The translations under genes and the position numbers were made by a program. The notes under the pieces were generated by a model, which was not told the DNA's origin, ran no database searches, and worked only from the letters and a program-made list of their open reading frames with translations. A stretch of DNA of 64,000 nt, from NCBI RefSeq assembly GCF_001667505.1, contig NZ_LZHZ01000027.1:158675-222674 (forward strand), given 5' to 3'. Source of the DNA: Mycobacterium sp. ACS1612. GTDB taxonomy: Bacteria; Actinomycetota; Actinomycetes; Mycobacteriales; Mycobacteriaceae. Shown piece by piece: positions 35,341 through 43,061 of this stretch. The first letter of the stretch is position 1, and each line of letters begins with the position of its first letter.

Positions 35341-36765
35341 GTGAAACGACTCAGTGGGTGGGATCTGCTCCTGCTGTCCAGTGAGACGCACAACGTCCAC
35401 CAGCACACCCTGAAGGTGGCGGTCGTCGACACCGCACGATTCGAGGGCGAGCCGACGTTCGAGGCGTTCCGTGAGGTGTTCCACAGCCGCCTGCCGGTCC
35501 TGGATCCCCTGCGCTTCCAGCTCGTCGAAATGCCCTGGCGGCTGCATCGTCCGGTGTGGCGGGAGCATGTCGACGTTGACCTCGGTTACCATCTGCGGCC
35601 GGTCCGCGTGCCGCCGCCGGGTGGCCGTCGAGAACTCGACGCGCTGATCGGCCATATCGCCGGCACGCCGCTGGATCGCCGATATCCGTTGTGGCAGCTG
35701 TATTTTGCCCAAGGTATGGCGGGCGACAAGATCGCGGTGATCGGGAAAGTTCATCACGTCCTGGCCGACGGTGTGGCTTCGGCTAACCTCATGGCGCGTG
35801 CAATGGAGTGGCCGGGCTCCCGACCACCCGAGTGCCAGCCCCTCACATGGGATCCCGCGCCGACGACTACGGAACTGGTCAAATTCGCGATGCGCGACTA
35901 CGCGATTCGGATCGGCAAGTTTCCGTCTGCAATCGGACATGCAGTGGTCGGCGTGTACCGGCTGCAGAGGCGCGCGCTGCGACGCCATCAAAATCCTGAC
36001 CTAGCTACCCGGTTCAATCCGCCGCTCACATTCCTCAACCACAAACTATCGCCGGGAAGGACTTTCGCCAGTGCCGCGCTTCCCCTTGCCGACGTCAAGG
36101 CCATTGCCAAGAAGATCGACGCGACCATCAACGATGCCGTGCTGGCGATCGTCACCGGCGCCCTGCGTCGACTGGTGTTGAGCTATGGCGAGTCCCCCGA
36201 CCGTGCGCTCATCGGCTCGGTGCCCGTCGCCACAGACGTTTCGCCGGACCGGATAAGCGGCAACGCGCTGGCCACGATGTTGGTGTCGCTGCCCGTGCAG
36301 ACGCACGATCCGATGGAGCGACTCCGATTGATCCGGACTTCGGCGCATATCGCGAAAGAAGATCATCAGCTGCTCGGTCCGACTCTGGTAGGTCAATGGT
36401 TGGAATTTATCCCGGCAGTAGTCACGCGCACGGTGTTCCGGTGGATGTCCCGACGGGAGGCGCCCAACCAACTGTTCAACGTGATCGTCTCGAATGTTCC
36501 TGGGCCCCGGGAACGGGGCAGAATCGCCGGTGCAGTCGTGACCGAAATTTATTCCGTGGGGCCTCTTGCCGCCGGCGCTGCGTTGAATGTGACGGTATGG
36601 AGCTATGTCGACCAGTTGAACGTTTCGGTGCTCGCCGATGACAGCACATTCCGCGACACCCACGAGGTAACCGACGCCCTTCTGGCCGCGTTCACCGAGT
36701 TGCGCGACGCAGCGGGCTTTACCCAAACAACAGAAATTCCCGACGTTATGCCGCAAGCCCGCTGA
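35341..36765 (+). CDS. Wax ester synthase/diacylglycerol acyltransferase (WS/DGAT)
   Basis: 474 residues, GTG start with GGGAGG upstream. The acyltransferase motif HHxxxDG is intact (KVHHVLADGVAS, H138-H139-D143). Other family elements are present: FNVIVSNVPGPRERG, EIYSVGPLAAGAALNVTVWSY and a C-terminal AFTELRDAAG. Mycobacterial Tgs enzymes of this type join acyl-CoA to diacylglycerol or fatty alcohol, making triacylglycerol or wax ester. Length is normal. It follows an alpha/beta hydrolase and is the last gene before the tRNA-Pro-related islet. Confidence 0.93.
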   Translation: MKRLSGWDLLLLSSETHNVHQHTLKVAVVDTARFEGEPTFEAFREVFHSRLPVLDPLRFQLVEMPWRLHRPVWREHVDVDLGYHLRPVRVPPPGGRRELDALIGHIAGTPLDRRYPLWQLYFAQGMAGDKIAVIGKVHHVLADGVASANLMARAMEWPGSRPPECQPLTWDPAPTTTELVKFAMRDYAIRIGKFPSAIGHAVVGVYRLQRRALRRHQNPDLATRFNPPLTFLNHKLSPGRTFASAALPLADVKAIAKKIDATINDAVLAIVTGALRRLVLSYGESPDRALIGSVPVATDVSPDRISGNALATMLVSLPVQTHDPMERLRLIRTSAHIAKEDHQLLGPTLVGQWLEFIPAVVTRTVFRWMSRREAPNQLFNVIVSNVPGPRERGRIAGAVVTEIYSVGPLAAGAALNVTVWSYVDQLNVSVLADDSTFRDTHEVTDALLAAFTELRDAAGFTQTTEIPDVMPQAR

Positions 36766-37430
36766 CTTCGTCACGCCTTTCAGGGCCGCGTGGTGATGGT
36801 CAATGTCTCTCCGGCTCGTCTTGAGCTGCTCAGCCGCCAACCACTGCAACGGATGGCGCGGGACACGCCCGCCAGCCACATCGGATGGGTCGCCGGCGGC
36901 GGACAGGTGCGACAGCGGACGGCGGCCTTCACGGCGTCTATCTTGGTCCCCGATGTCCCGGCTAATTTTGCCTCGCGGTGCGAATCGTTGCAGTTCAGCA
37001 CCCAATTTTTCGCGTCGGGCTGACAGGATAAGAACCTGCGACCACTTGACCCCAGCAATATGCCGAGTCCGCGATCTCAGCGCCTAACCACCGGCCAAAC
37101 ACCCAGCACTGGGCGACCGGTATTTGGTGTTACCGCCAGTCTCATCGGGCTCCATTGTGACGCTCCCCGAGGATCGGCGGTCGCGCGCGTCGCCACGCCC
37201 GCCTCGCAACCCAGGCATTCGGACTGCGAGCGGGCCGACCTCGGCTGTCGACAGTTGAGCATGCCTGTGGCAAAAGGGACAAAAGATACTGAGGTGAGAG
37301 GCGAGGCTGTTGTTAAGTCAAGTGACAGCTGATGTCCAGCCGCTGGAAACGACTGGGACAAGCAACATTTCAAGACTGCAGAGGTCGGATTCGAGGAAGC
37401 ATCCGGCTCCCCCCTCGAAAGGAATTGAAA
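36766..37430. other. 665-bp gap around the att-like repeat
   Basis: Apart from the tRNA fragment at 37015-37053 I find no supported gene. Several open frames exist on both strands (for example 36780-37058 minus, 37060-37332 plus) but none has a ribosome site, known motif or signal peptide. The last part, about 37260-37430, is more AT-rich and likely contains the phosphoesterase promoter. Confidence 0.4.
37015..37053 (-). repeat. Partial tRNA-Pro copy (att-like direct repeat)
   Basis: Matches the acceptor 3' strand, T-arm, variable loop and half of the anticodon arm of the tRNA at 40621-40694, in the same orientation. Only two bases differ (AA for TT at 37030-37031, in the T-loop). The match ends in the C-run of the anticodon loop. 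It cannot fold into a tRNA. Confidence 0.85.
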
Positions 37431-38387
37431 ATGAACGCATCTCATGTTCGCCACCGCCGCGTGGCACGGATGGCTGTAGTTGCAGCCGCGGCTGCGATGA
37501 GTGCACTGGCTGTCATGCCGGGTGTCGCGAACGGGGACACCCCGAGTAGTCGGCCGACCCCTGATAAGCCCTGCGGCGTCGCTCAGAAAGCCGCCAACAC
37601 CAAGTACGAGCATGTGGTGTGGATCGTGATGGAGAACAAGAGCTTTGCGCAGGTGAATGGTTCTGCCGATGCTCCTTACATCAACAAGCTCGCCGGGTTA
37701 TGCGGAGAGGCAACAAACTACAACGCGATCACCAATCCCAGCCTGCCCAACTACATCGCCATGACATCTGGTTCCCCCCAGGGAGTCACCGACGATGCGG
37801 ACCCGCCGGCACACCCGCTCAACGTCGATAGCATCTTCTCCCAACTCGGCGGCGATTGGCGGGCACTCAACGAGTCGATGAAGACCAACTGCGGGCAGCA
37901 CACCGACGGCAAGTACGCGCCTAAGCACAACCCGGCGGCGTACTACGTCGAGAAGAACTTCTCGACGTTGTGCCAGCAGAAGGACATCCCGTTTGACAAC
38001 ACAGCCTCCACACCGGACCTCAGCGGAAAGTTCACCTTCATCACCCCGGACCTGTGCGACGACATGCACGACAACTGCGCCGGCACCGGCGTGCCTGGTG
38101 AGCTGCAGACCGGAGACAAGTACGTGTCTACCCTGATCCCGCAGCTGATCAACAGCACCGAATACCAGTCGGGTAACACCGCCATTGTCCTGACCTGGGA
38201 CGAGGGAGGCGCCGGAAGCAACCAGGTCCTCACCGAGGTGATCGCCCCGACGGTGGTCCCGGGCACGAAAGCAAGCGACGCCTTCACGCATTACTCGCTG
38301 CTTCGCACGACCGAAGACATGCTCGGCCTTCCGCCGCTCGGCGAAGCGACAAAGGCGGCCAGCATGCGCAACGCGTTCAGCATCTGA
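37431..38387 (+). CDS. Secreted phosphoesterase (phospholipase C/acid phosphatase family)
   Basis: 318 residues from the ATG at 37431 with AAAGGA seven bases upstream. Signal peptide VARMAVVAAAAAMSALAVMPGVANG. The mature protein belongs to the PF04185 phosphoesterase family: HVVWIVMENKSFAQVNG with the metal-binding Glu-Asn, CGEATNYNAITNPSLPNYIAMTSG, then TFITPDLCDDMHD and VLTWDEGGAGSNQ providing further metal ligands, and a late histidine (FTHYSLLRTTEDMLGLPP). Such enzymes release phosphate from nucleotides, phospholipids or other monoesters outside the cell. It is the first gene inside the tRNA-Pro islet and is followed by a strong hairpin. Confidence 0.9.
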   Translation: MNASHVRHRRVARMAVVAAAAAMSALAVMPGVANGDTPSSRPTPDKPCGVAQKAANTKYEHVVWIVMENKSFAQVNGSADAPYINKLAGLCGEATNYNAITNPSLPNYIAMTSGSPQGVTDDADPPAHPLNVDSIFSQLGGDWRALNESMKTNCGQHTDGKYAPKHNPAAYYVEKNFSTLCQQKDIPFDNTASTPDLSGKFTFITPDLCDDMHDNCAGTGVPGELQTGDKYVSTLIPQLINSTEYQSGNTAIVLTWDEGGAGSNQVLTEVIAPTVVPGTKASDAFTHYSLLRTTEDMLGLPPLGEATKAASMRNAFSI

Positions 38388-38404
38388 TCCCGACATATCG
38401 CGCA

Positions 38405-38434
38405 GCGGTGGGGTGGTGAAACCCGTCCCACCGC
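38405..38434 (+). terminator. Hairpin downstream of the phosphoesterase
   Basis: GCGGTGGG (38405-38412) pairs perfectly with CCCACCGC (38427-38434) across a 14-base loop, 18 bp after the stop codon. There is no U-tract, as is common in mycobacteria. Confidence 0.6.
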
Positions 38435-38829
38435 GCGCGAACACCGGTCATCGGCTCGTCCGGCTGCTCGGGTGGCGTCAGTGCGCTCGCGGCCTCCGCT
38501 TCGTCAATTCGTCCCCGGGCGAAGCGCGTCAGCTCGCCGCGCAGTTGATCGCCGGAGGCTCGAGAAGATCGCCCGGCATGTTGGCGCCGACGTACGTATT
38601 CAGTCCGTAGTGGGAGCCGGATAAGGACAAGCGCACGTCGTTTCCAGGGGATCGGCCCCCACCCGCGCTCCCTTGGTCGCGGGTCGAATCCCGTTTAGCG
38701 GCGATCCATACGAGGAATGCGTTCAAGAGCGTCGACGCTGAGGTTGGTCACGTCTTGGGTCGGCGTGAGGTGTTCGCCGGGGTGACCCTGGAAGTTCAGC
38801 AGCGAGCCTGGCCCGCCGAACGCCGTCCC

Positions 38830-38868
38830 GCCCCGTCAGGCGCGTGGGGGTTAGGCGCCTGACGGGGC
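38830..38868. repeat. Large perfect inverted repeat (14-bp stem)
   Basis: GCCCCGTCAGGCGC (38830-38843) and GCGCCTGACGGGGC (38855-38868) are exact complements around an 11-base loop. A second partial hairpin sharing the GGCGC/GCGCC motif follows at about 38874-38896. No gene ends nearby, so a simple terminator role is not obvious; it could be a recombination or replication site, or a terminator of a lost gene. Confidence 0.7.
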
Positions 38869-39019
38869 CCCCTAGGCGCCCGACCCGTGAGCGCCTGACC
38901 GGAAAGGGGCCCGGGAGGCATATTTTCTCATGCGTCAATAGTTGGTACTAACCACTTCTCGCGCGTCTCTAACCTGTGTTGCATCAGAAAACATCCACGA
39001 TCGGGTAGTCGGTGCCCTT

Positions 39020-39290
39020 GCGTCCCAGGCATGAGCAATGCAGCGCCCCGGGCCCCTCGACCGCCGCTAATAAGTTCCGCGAAGTCGCCAGGACCACCGA
39101 GAACCCGACGATCAAGCTCCTGGCCGAAGGACTAACCGCGCTCACGGAAGGCCCTTCGAGAGTCGGATAACAAGCTGGACGAGGTGAAACAGCAGGTGCA
39201 ATCGAGCACTGTCGATTGCACGCCCCCGCCGCCGATTAACTCTGCCGAGGGTGGCGGACACGGTTGGGTGTCTAGGCCGCGGTGCAGTTT
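39020..39290 (+). pseudogene. Fragments of a broken open reading frame
   Basis: One frame reads NKFREVARTTENPTIKLLAE then GLTALTEGPSRVG and stops near 39172. A second overlapping frame takes over as KALRESDNKLDEVKQQVQSS. Joined by a one-base shift near 39150 they would form a helical, protein-like stretch (LAEGLTALTKALRESDNKLD). No start or family is recognised. It is best read as a decayed gene. Confidence 0.3.
39196..39221. repeat. Perfect hairpin (10-bp stem)
   Basis: GTGCAATCGA (39196-39205) pairs with TCGATTGCAC (39212-39221) over a six-base loop, about 150 bp upstream of the CsbD-like gene. It may be a terminator of the decayed frame it lies in, or a regulatory site. Confidence 0.55.
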
Positions 39291-39368
39291 GGAATGAGCA
39301 CCCCAGAGGTATCCACCGCACAGCCCCACTCCGGGCCATAAGCCACCACGAACCGAAGGAGGCCGAGC

Positions 39369-39545
39369 ATGGGCGCCGAGGACAAAGCCAGCAACAAAAT
39401 CGAGGACCTAGGCGGCAAAGCTAAAGAGGGCCTCGGCAAGTTGACAGGCGACAAGGACACCCAGAACGAGGGGAAGGTCGACCAGTCAAAATCGAGCCTG
39501 AAGGACGCTGGCGAAAAGGTCAAAGACGCCTTGAAAGGCGATTAA
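39369..39545 (+). CDS. CsbD-like stress-response protein
   Basis: 58 residues; ATG at 39369 with GGAGG eight bases upstream. The product, MGAEDKASNKIEDLGGKAKE, then GLGKLTGDKDTQNEGKVDQ and LKDAGEKVKDALKGD, is a typical CsbD protein: short, highly charged, hydrophilic, with the KxxGKxKExxGxxTGDxxxxxEGK pattern. CsbD was first seen as a general-stress (sigma B-dependent) protein in Bacillus; its molecular role is unknown. It lies in the tRNA-Pro islet, 39 bp before another small gene, probably in one transcript. Confidence 0.88.
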   Translation: MGAEDKASNKIEDLGGKAKEGLGKLTGDKDTQNEGKVDQSKSSLKDAGEKVKDALKGD

Positions 39546-39584
39546 GCAGCCGCGTTCCGCGGCAACCAGCCCGACAGGGGAGAA

Positions 39585-39839
39585 ATGGCTGACCTCAAAG
39601 AGCTAGCCGACCAAGCCGCCGAAGAATTGCTCACAGCGATACGAGAACAGGCGCGAAAGGCGAGCGACTTAGAGTTGCTTCACCTTGCGGAGGCGTATTC
39701 GATGGTCGTTTCAACTGAAGTCAGCACAAGGCTGGCGGACGAGAACGCATCCGCCCAGGCGGAGATCGAGGCGGCGTATGACTACGCGTCCGGAAGCGGA
39801 GCGTCTATATCGTCGATTTCATCCGTCCCACCGGAATAG
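39585..39839 (+). CDS. Small helical acidic protein of unknown function
   Basis: 84 residues, ATG start with GGGGAG upstream, 39 bp after the CsbD-like gene. The product is almost all helix (DLKELADQAAEELLTAIREQ, KASDLELLHLAEAYSMVV, AQAEIEAAYDYA) with a Ser-rich tail, acidic and soluble, no signal peptide. I do not recognise a family. The leucine/alanine heptad spacing suggests a coiled coil or small helical bundle. Likely co-expressed with CsbD, so a stress-related role is possible (inference). Confidence 0.6.
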   Translation: MADLKELADQAAEELLTAIREQARKASDLELLHLAEAYSMVVSTEVSTRLADENASAQAEIEAAYDYASGSGASISSISSVPPE

Positions 39840-40149
39840 GTACCCCCAAGGCGACCTGACGGGTCCGTACAAATATGCAAACTGTGCCGTTCCACGCGCC
39901 ATGACAGAACCGCCGATATGTTAGCGGTTCTTCGTCTGGTTCTGTCGACGCTGCGGGCGGTTTGGGCTGGCGACTGCCCGGGTCCGCCGGGGGGCGCCCG
40001 TCTGTTCTATGTGGGCTTGGCCGTGTGGTTCTGCACCGACAAAACCAGATCCTGTAGTTCAGAATCATCCTCCAGGTCAACAACTTTCAGGCCCAGCTGT
40101 ATGCGGGGGTTGTCCGCCAGGTGACGTCGCGAGGGTGAAGGAGATCCAG
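39840..40149. other. 310-bp gap within the islet
   Basis: I see no supported gene. A plus-strand frame at 39918-40124 has no ribosome site and ends in Ser/Arg-rich shadow sequence. The final 15 bases include the AAGGAG of the DUF732 gene. Confidence 0.4.
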
Positions 40150-40545
40150 ATGAAAGTCCCGATACAGGCGGCAGCGTTACTGATGGCGATACTGGGCCTG
40201 ATGGTCGGTGCATCAGCGCTGGCCTCAGCTATTCCTGACTCCCAAGGCGACGCGACCTATCTGGGGTTGCTCGACGAGAACGGGGTGTCTCACCCCAATC
40301 CTCAGGCGATGGTCGGTTTCGCTCATGACCTCATAGACGAACTGAGCGCCTCTCCGCAGGGCGACGCCAGTGTCGCCTCCATAGTCAGCACCGGCGAGGA
40401 GCGGTTTTCCCAGCACGACATGGGCGTGATCATCGGCGCCGCAGTCGTCGCCTACCGACCCTCCCTGATCCCTGTGGTTCAGCACTGGGCGGACAGCGCC
40501 GCTGGCTTCCCCTGTGGGGCGGCAGCTCAAGGTGTGCTGCGATGA
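40150..40545 (+). CDS. Exported DUF732-like protein lacking the usual cysteines
   Basis: 131 residues from the ATG at 40150 with AAGGAG in front. Signal peptide AALLMAILGLMVGASALASA. The mature part follows the DUF732 plan: ATYLGLLDENGVSHPNPQAM, GFAHDLIDEL, a Ser/Ala-rich middle, GVIIGAAVVAYRPSLIPVV. The two cysteines that normally pair in this family (in the AHxVCxxL and AYCP positions) are isoleucine and arginine here. One cysteine remains near the end (FPCGAA). Function unknown. It is the last gene of the islet, 75 bp before the tRNA. Confidence 0.75.
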   Translation: MKVPIQAAALLMAILGLMVGASALASAIPDSQGDATYLGLLDENGVSHPNPQAMVGFAHDLIDELSASPQGDASVASIVSTGEERFSQHDMGVIIGAAVVAYRPSLIPVVQHWADSAAGFPCGAAAQGVLR

Positions 40546-40620
40546 GCAGTGCCCGCTGGCCGGACTGCCGCGGAAACGACAAAACCCGCTCCGATACTGT
40601 TCAGACCGGGTTTTCCACTG

Positions 40621-40694
40621 TCGGGCTGACAGGATTTGAACCTGCGACCACTTGACCCCCAGTCAAGTGCGCTACCAAACTGCGCCACAGCCCG
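40621..40694 (-). tRNA. tRNA-Pro (anticodon GGG)
   Basis: 74 nt. The acceptor stem pairs CGGGCTG with CAGCCCG. The D-arm is GGCGCAGTTTGGTAGCGC-like, the anticodon stem is CTTGA/TCAAG with loop CTGGGGG giving anticodon GGG, and the T-loop is GGTTCAAATCC-like. CCA is not encoded. The 3' end points toward the islet, and a 39-bp copy of it lies at 37015-37053. Confidence 0.96.
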
Positions 40695-40784
40695 TGGCGC
40701 CGCCAGGATCGCCGGCGGCAGGTCGAAAGCCTACCGCAGCGAGACGTCACAATCCCAACCGCCACGAGTGGGTACCTCCACGTC

Positions 40785-42272
40785 GTGAGCAGTAGCGATA
40801 CCACCCCGTTGTGGCTGTTCGCCGATCAACTCGGCCCCGCGGTCCACGGCGGCGAACACGTCAACCGCGAGATTCTCCTGATCGAGGCGACCTCGGCCCT
40901 GCGGCGGCGCCGCTACCACCGCCAGAAACTGCACCTCGTGCTGTCCGCGCTGCGGCACGCCGCCCGCGACCTCGGCGATCGCGCCACTCTTATCCAGACC
41001 GATACCTACACCGATGCGATCGAACGCTTCGGGCGACCGGTCCTGGTGCATCAGCCCACCTCACATGCCGCCGACAAGTTCGTTCACCGCCTTGCAGACC
41101 GCGGACTCGTCGCCGACGTTCTGCCCACCCCGACCTTCGCTCTGCCACGCGCCGAGTTCGCGGATTGGGCAGGCACCCGCACCCGCTTCCGGATGGAAGA
41201 CTTCTACCGCGACCAACGCCGCCGCTTCGGCGTGCTGATGGATGCCTCGGAACCTGTTGGTGGCCAATGGAATTACGATGCGGCCAATCGCGAGCCGCCG
41301 CCAAGGAAGCAACCCACACTTGGTGTTCCGGGACCCTATCGACCCCGTGAGGACGACATCGACGAACAGGTCCGCCATGACCTCGACCGCATGGACCTCG
41401 ACACCGTCGGCGTCGACGGGCCACGGCTGTTCGCCGTTACCCCCGCTGAGGCGCGCCGCGCGCTCACCCGATTCATCGACCATCGCCTGCCATACTTCGG
41501 CCAATACGAGGACGCCATCATGGGGCAGGACTGGGCGATGTCACATTCACTGCTGTCCGTACCGCTGAACCTGGGTGTGCTGCATCCCCTCGACGCCGTG
41601 CACGCCGCCGAGAACGCCTACCGCCAGCACAAGGCCCCGCTCGCCGCAGTCGAAGGGTTCATCCGCCAGATCCTCGGCTGGCGCGAGTACATGTGGCATC
41701 TGTACTGGCATTTCGGCCCGGACTACCTCCGCTACAACGAACTGCAGGCACGAACCAAGCTGCCGCAGTGGTGGGCCGAACTCGACGCCGACGCCGTCAC
41801 CGCCGAATGTCTCCGGCATGCCTTGATGGGCGTTCGTGACCGCGGCTGGACCCACCACATCCAGCGCCTGATGGTGCTGGGCAACCACGCGCTGCAGCGC
41901 GGCTACCGCCCCAACGACCTCGCCGAGTGGTTCGCCACCGCCTACGTCGACGGCTTCCGGTGGGTCATGCCCACCAACGTCATCGGGATGAGCCAACACG
42001 CGGACGGCGGCAAACTCGCCACCAAGCCGTACGCCGCCGGCGGCGCGTACATCAACAAGATGAGCGACCACTGCGGCGATTGCGCCTTCGACCCGAAGAA
42101 GCGCCTCGGCGACGACGCCTGCCCATTCACCGCTGGCTACTGGGCCTTCGTGCACCGCCACAAGGACCGTCTTGCCCGCAACAACCGCACCCAGCGCGCC
42201 GTGTCATCGATGGAACGACTGCCCGACCTCGAAGCGGTCCTGGAACAAGAGGCGTCGCGGCGCAAGTACTAA
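40785..42272 (+). CDS. FeS-type (6-4) photolyase/cryptochrome (DPRP family)
   Basis: 495 residues, GTG start. PLWLFADQLGPAVHGG and the overall length mark the photolyase-related DPRP/FeS-BCP family. FAD-binding helices include QDWAMSHSLLSVPLNLGVLHP, VEGFIRQILGWREYMWHLYW and DRGWTHHIQRLMVLGNHALQ. The [4Fe-4S] cysteines are present: C430, C433 and C446 (DHCGDC, then DDACPF), with spacing 3 and 13 as in Agrobacterium PhrB, plus an upstream candidate (TAECLRHAL). Members repair (6-4) photoproducts with light. Its stop overlaps the stop of the convergent TSUP gene. Confidence 0.92.
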   Translation: MSSSDTTPLWLFADQLGPAVHGGEHVNREILLIEATSALRRRRYHRQKLHLVLSALRHAARDLGDRATLIQTDTYTDAIERFGRPVLVHQPTSHAADKFVHRLADRGLVADVLPTPTFALPRAEFADWAGTRTRFRMEDFYRDQRRRFGVLMDASEPVGGQWNYDAANREPPPRKQPTLGVPGPYRPREDDIDEQVRHDLDRMDLDTVGVDGPRLFAVTPAEARRALTRFIDHRLPYFGQYEDAIMGQDWAMSHSLLSVPLNLGVLHPLDAVHAAENAYRQHKAPLAAVEGFIRQILGWREYMWHLYWHFGPDYLRYNELQARTKLPQWWAELDADAVTAECLRHALMGVRDRGWTHHIQRLMVLGNHALQRGYRPNDLAEWFATAYVDGFRWVMPTNVIGMSQHADGGKLATKPYAAGGAYINKMSDHCGDCAFDPKKRLGDDACPFTAGYWAFVHRHKDRLARNNRTQRAVSSMERLPDLEAVLEQEASRRKY

Positions 42273-43051
42273 ATGCTGACCAGGCGATAGAGGCCGATCG
42301 CACCGACCATCACGATCGCGGTGCGCAGCGCCGCAGGCGACAGCCGTCGCCCGTAATGCGCACCGAGGAAACCGCCGAGCAGTGAGCCCGCCGCGATCAA
42401 TCCCGCTGCCAGCCAACTGATTCGACCGAAGGCGACGACGATGTATGCCACCGCGGCCACGATGTTCACCAACAGTGACAGCAGATTCTTTGCGGCGTTC
42501 ATCCGCTGCATGTCCTCGGGCAGCAGCGCACTCATCGCCGCGATCAGCATGATGCCCTGCGCCGCCGTGAAGTATCCACCGTAGATCCCAATCGCGAACG
42601 TGCCGAACACCAGTGCCGCCATCCGCCCTCGGCTTACGTGTTCTGGAGACTGTCCCGATAGCTCGGACCGCCGCCGTGCCCACTCCTGGATCTTCGGCCC
42701 GATGACCACTAGTCCGAGGGCGAGCACCAACAAGACCGGCACGACACGTTCGAACACCTTCTCCGGAAGATGCAGCAGCAGCCACGAGCCCAACAGCGCG
42801 CCGACCAACGACGCCGGGATCTGCCAGCGCAGCCGGTGCCATTGCCCGCGAAGTTCGCGGCGATAGCCCCAGGTGCCCGATACGCCACCGGCCACCAGGC
42901 CGACGGCATTCGACATCGTCGCGGTCACCGGCGGATAGCCGAGCGCTACCAGGGTCGGAAAGGTGATCAACGTGCCCGAACCGACGATCGCGTTGATCGC
43001 TCCCGCCCCGACGCCCGCCAGGGCGATCAGGATCATGTGCGAGATGGGCAT
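42269..43051 (-). CDS. TSUP family membrane permease (sulfite exporter TauE/SafE type)
   Basis: 260 residues from the ATG at 43051; the longer frame upstream is basic and has no family match. About eight membrane segments. The family repeats are visible: GVGAGAINAIVGSGTLITFPTL in the first half and GIYGGYFTAAQGIMLIAAMSALL in the second, plus NAAKNLLSLLVNIVAA. TSUP proteins move sulfite, sulfonates or small organic anions. It begins 10 bp before the stop end of der and runs in the same direction, so it may be read from der transcripts. Confidence 0.9.
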   Translation of the reverse strand: MPISHMILIALAGVGAGAINAIVGSGTLITFPTLVALGYPPVTATMSNAVGLVAGGVSGTWGYRRELRGQWHRLRWQIPASLVGALLGSWLLLHLPEKVFERVVPVLLVLALGLVVIGPKIQEWARRRSELSGQSPEHVSRGRMAALVFGTFAIGIYGGYFTAAQGIMLIAAMSALLPEDMQRMNAAKNLLSLLVNIVAAVAYIVVAFGRISWLAAGLIAAGSLLGGFLGAHYGRRLSPAALRTAIVMVGAIGLYRLVSI

Positions 43052-43061
43052 TTGCCCAACC

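Larger units (their letters stand above)
38435..39368. other. About 930 bp of non-coding islet DNA with gene debris
   Basis: No intact gene is supported. Contents that stand out: a degenerate tRNA-like T-arm at about 38673-38708, a 14-bp perfect hairpin at 38830-38868, an AT-richer patch at about 38920-39000, fragments of a broken reading frame at about 39020-39290, and a 10-bp perfect hairpin at 39196-39221. Short minus-strand frames at 38529-38726 and 38723-38938 have no start signals. Confidence 0.45.
37015..40694. mobile_element. Putative remnant integrative islet anchored at tRNA-Pro
   Basis: The right end is an intact tRNA-Pro(GGG) gene on the minus strand whose 3' end faces left. The left end (37015-37053) is a direct copy of the 3' 39 bases of that tRNA, 37 of 39 identical. 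This is the arrangement left by tyrosine-recombinase elements that insert at tRNA 3' ends. The 3.6 kb between carries a phosphoesterase, CsbD-like protein, small helical protein, DUF732 protein, hairpins and broken frames. No integrase or replication gene is present, so the element is presumably degraded, or the repeat arose by segmental duplication. Confidence 0.55.

Noticed and set aside
37077..37613. 178-codon minus-strand frame across the phosphoesterase start
   Set aside because: Overlaps a gene with signal peptide and good ribosome site on the other strand; no features of its own.
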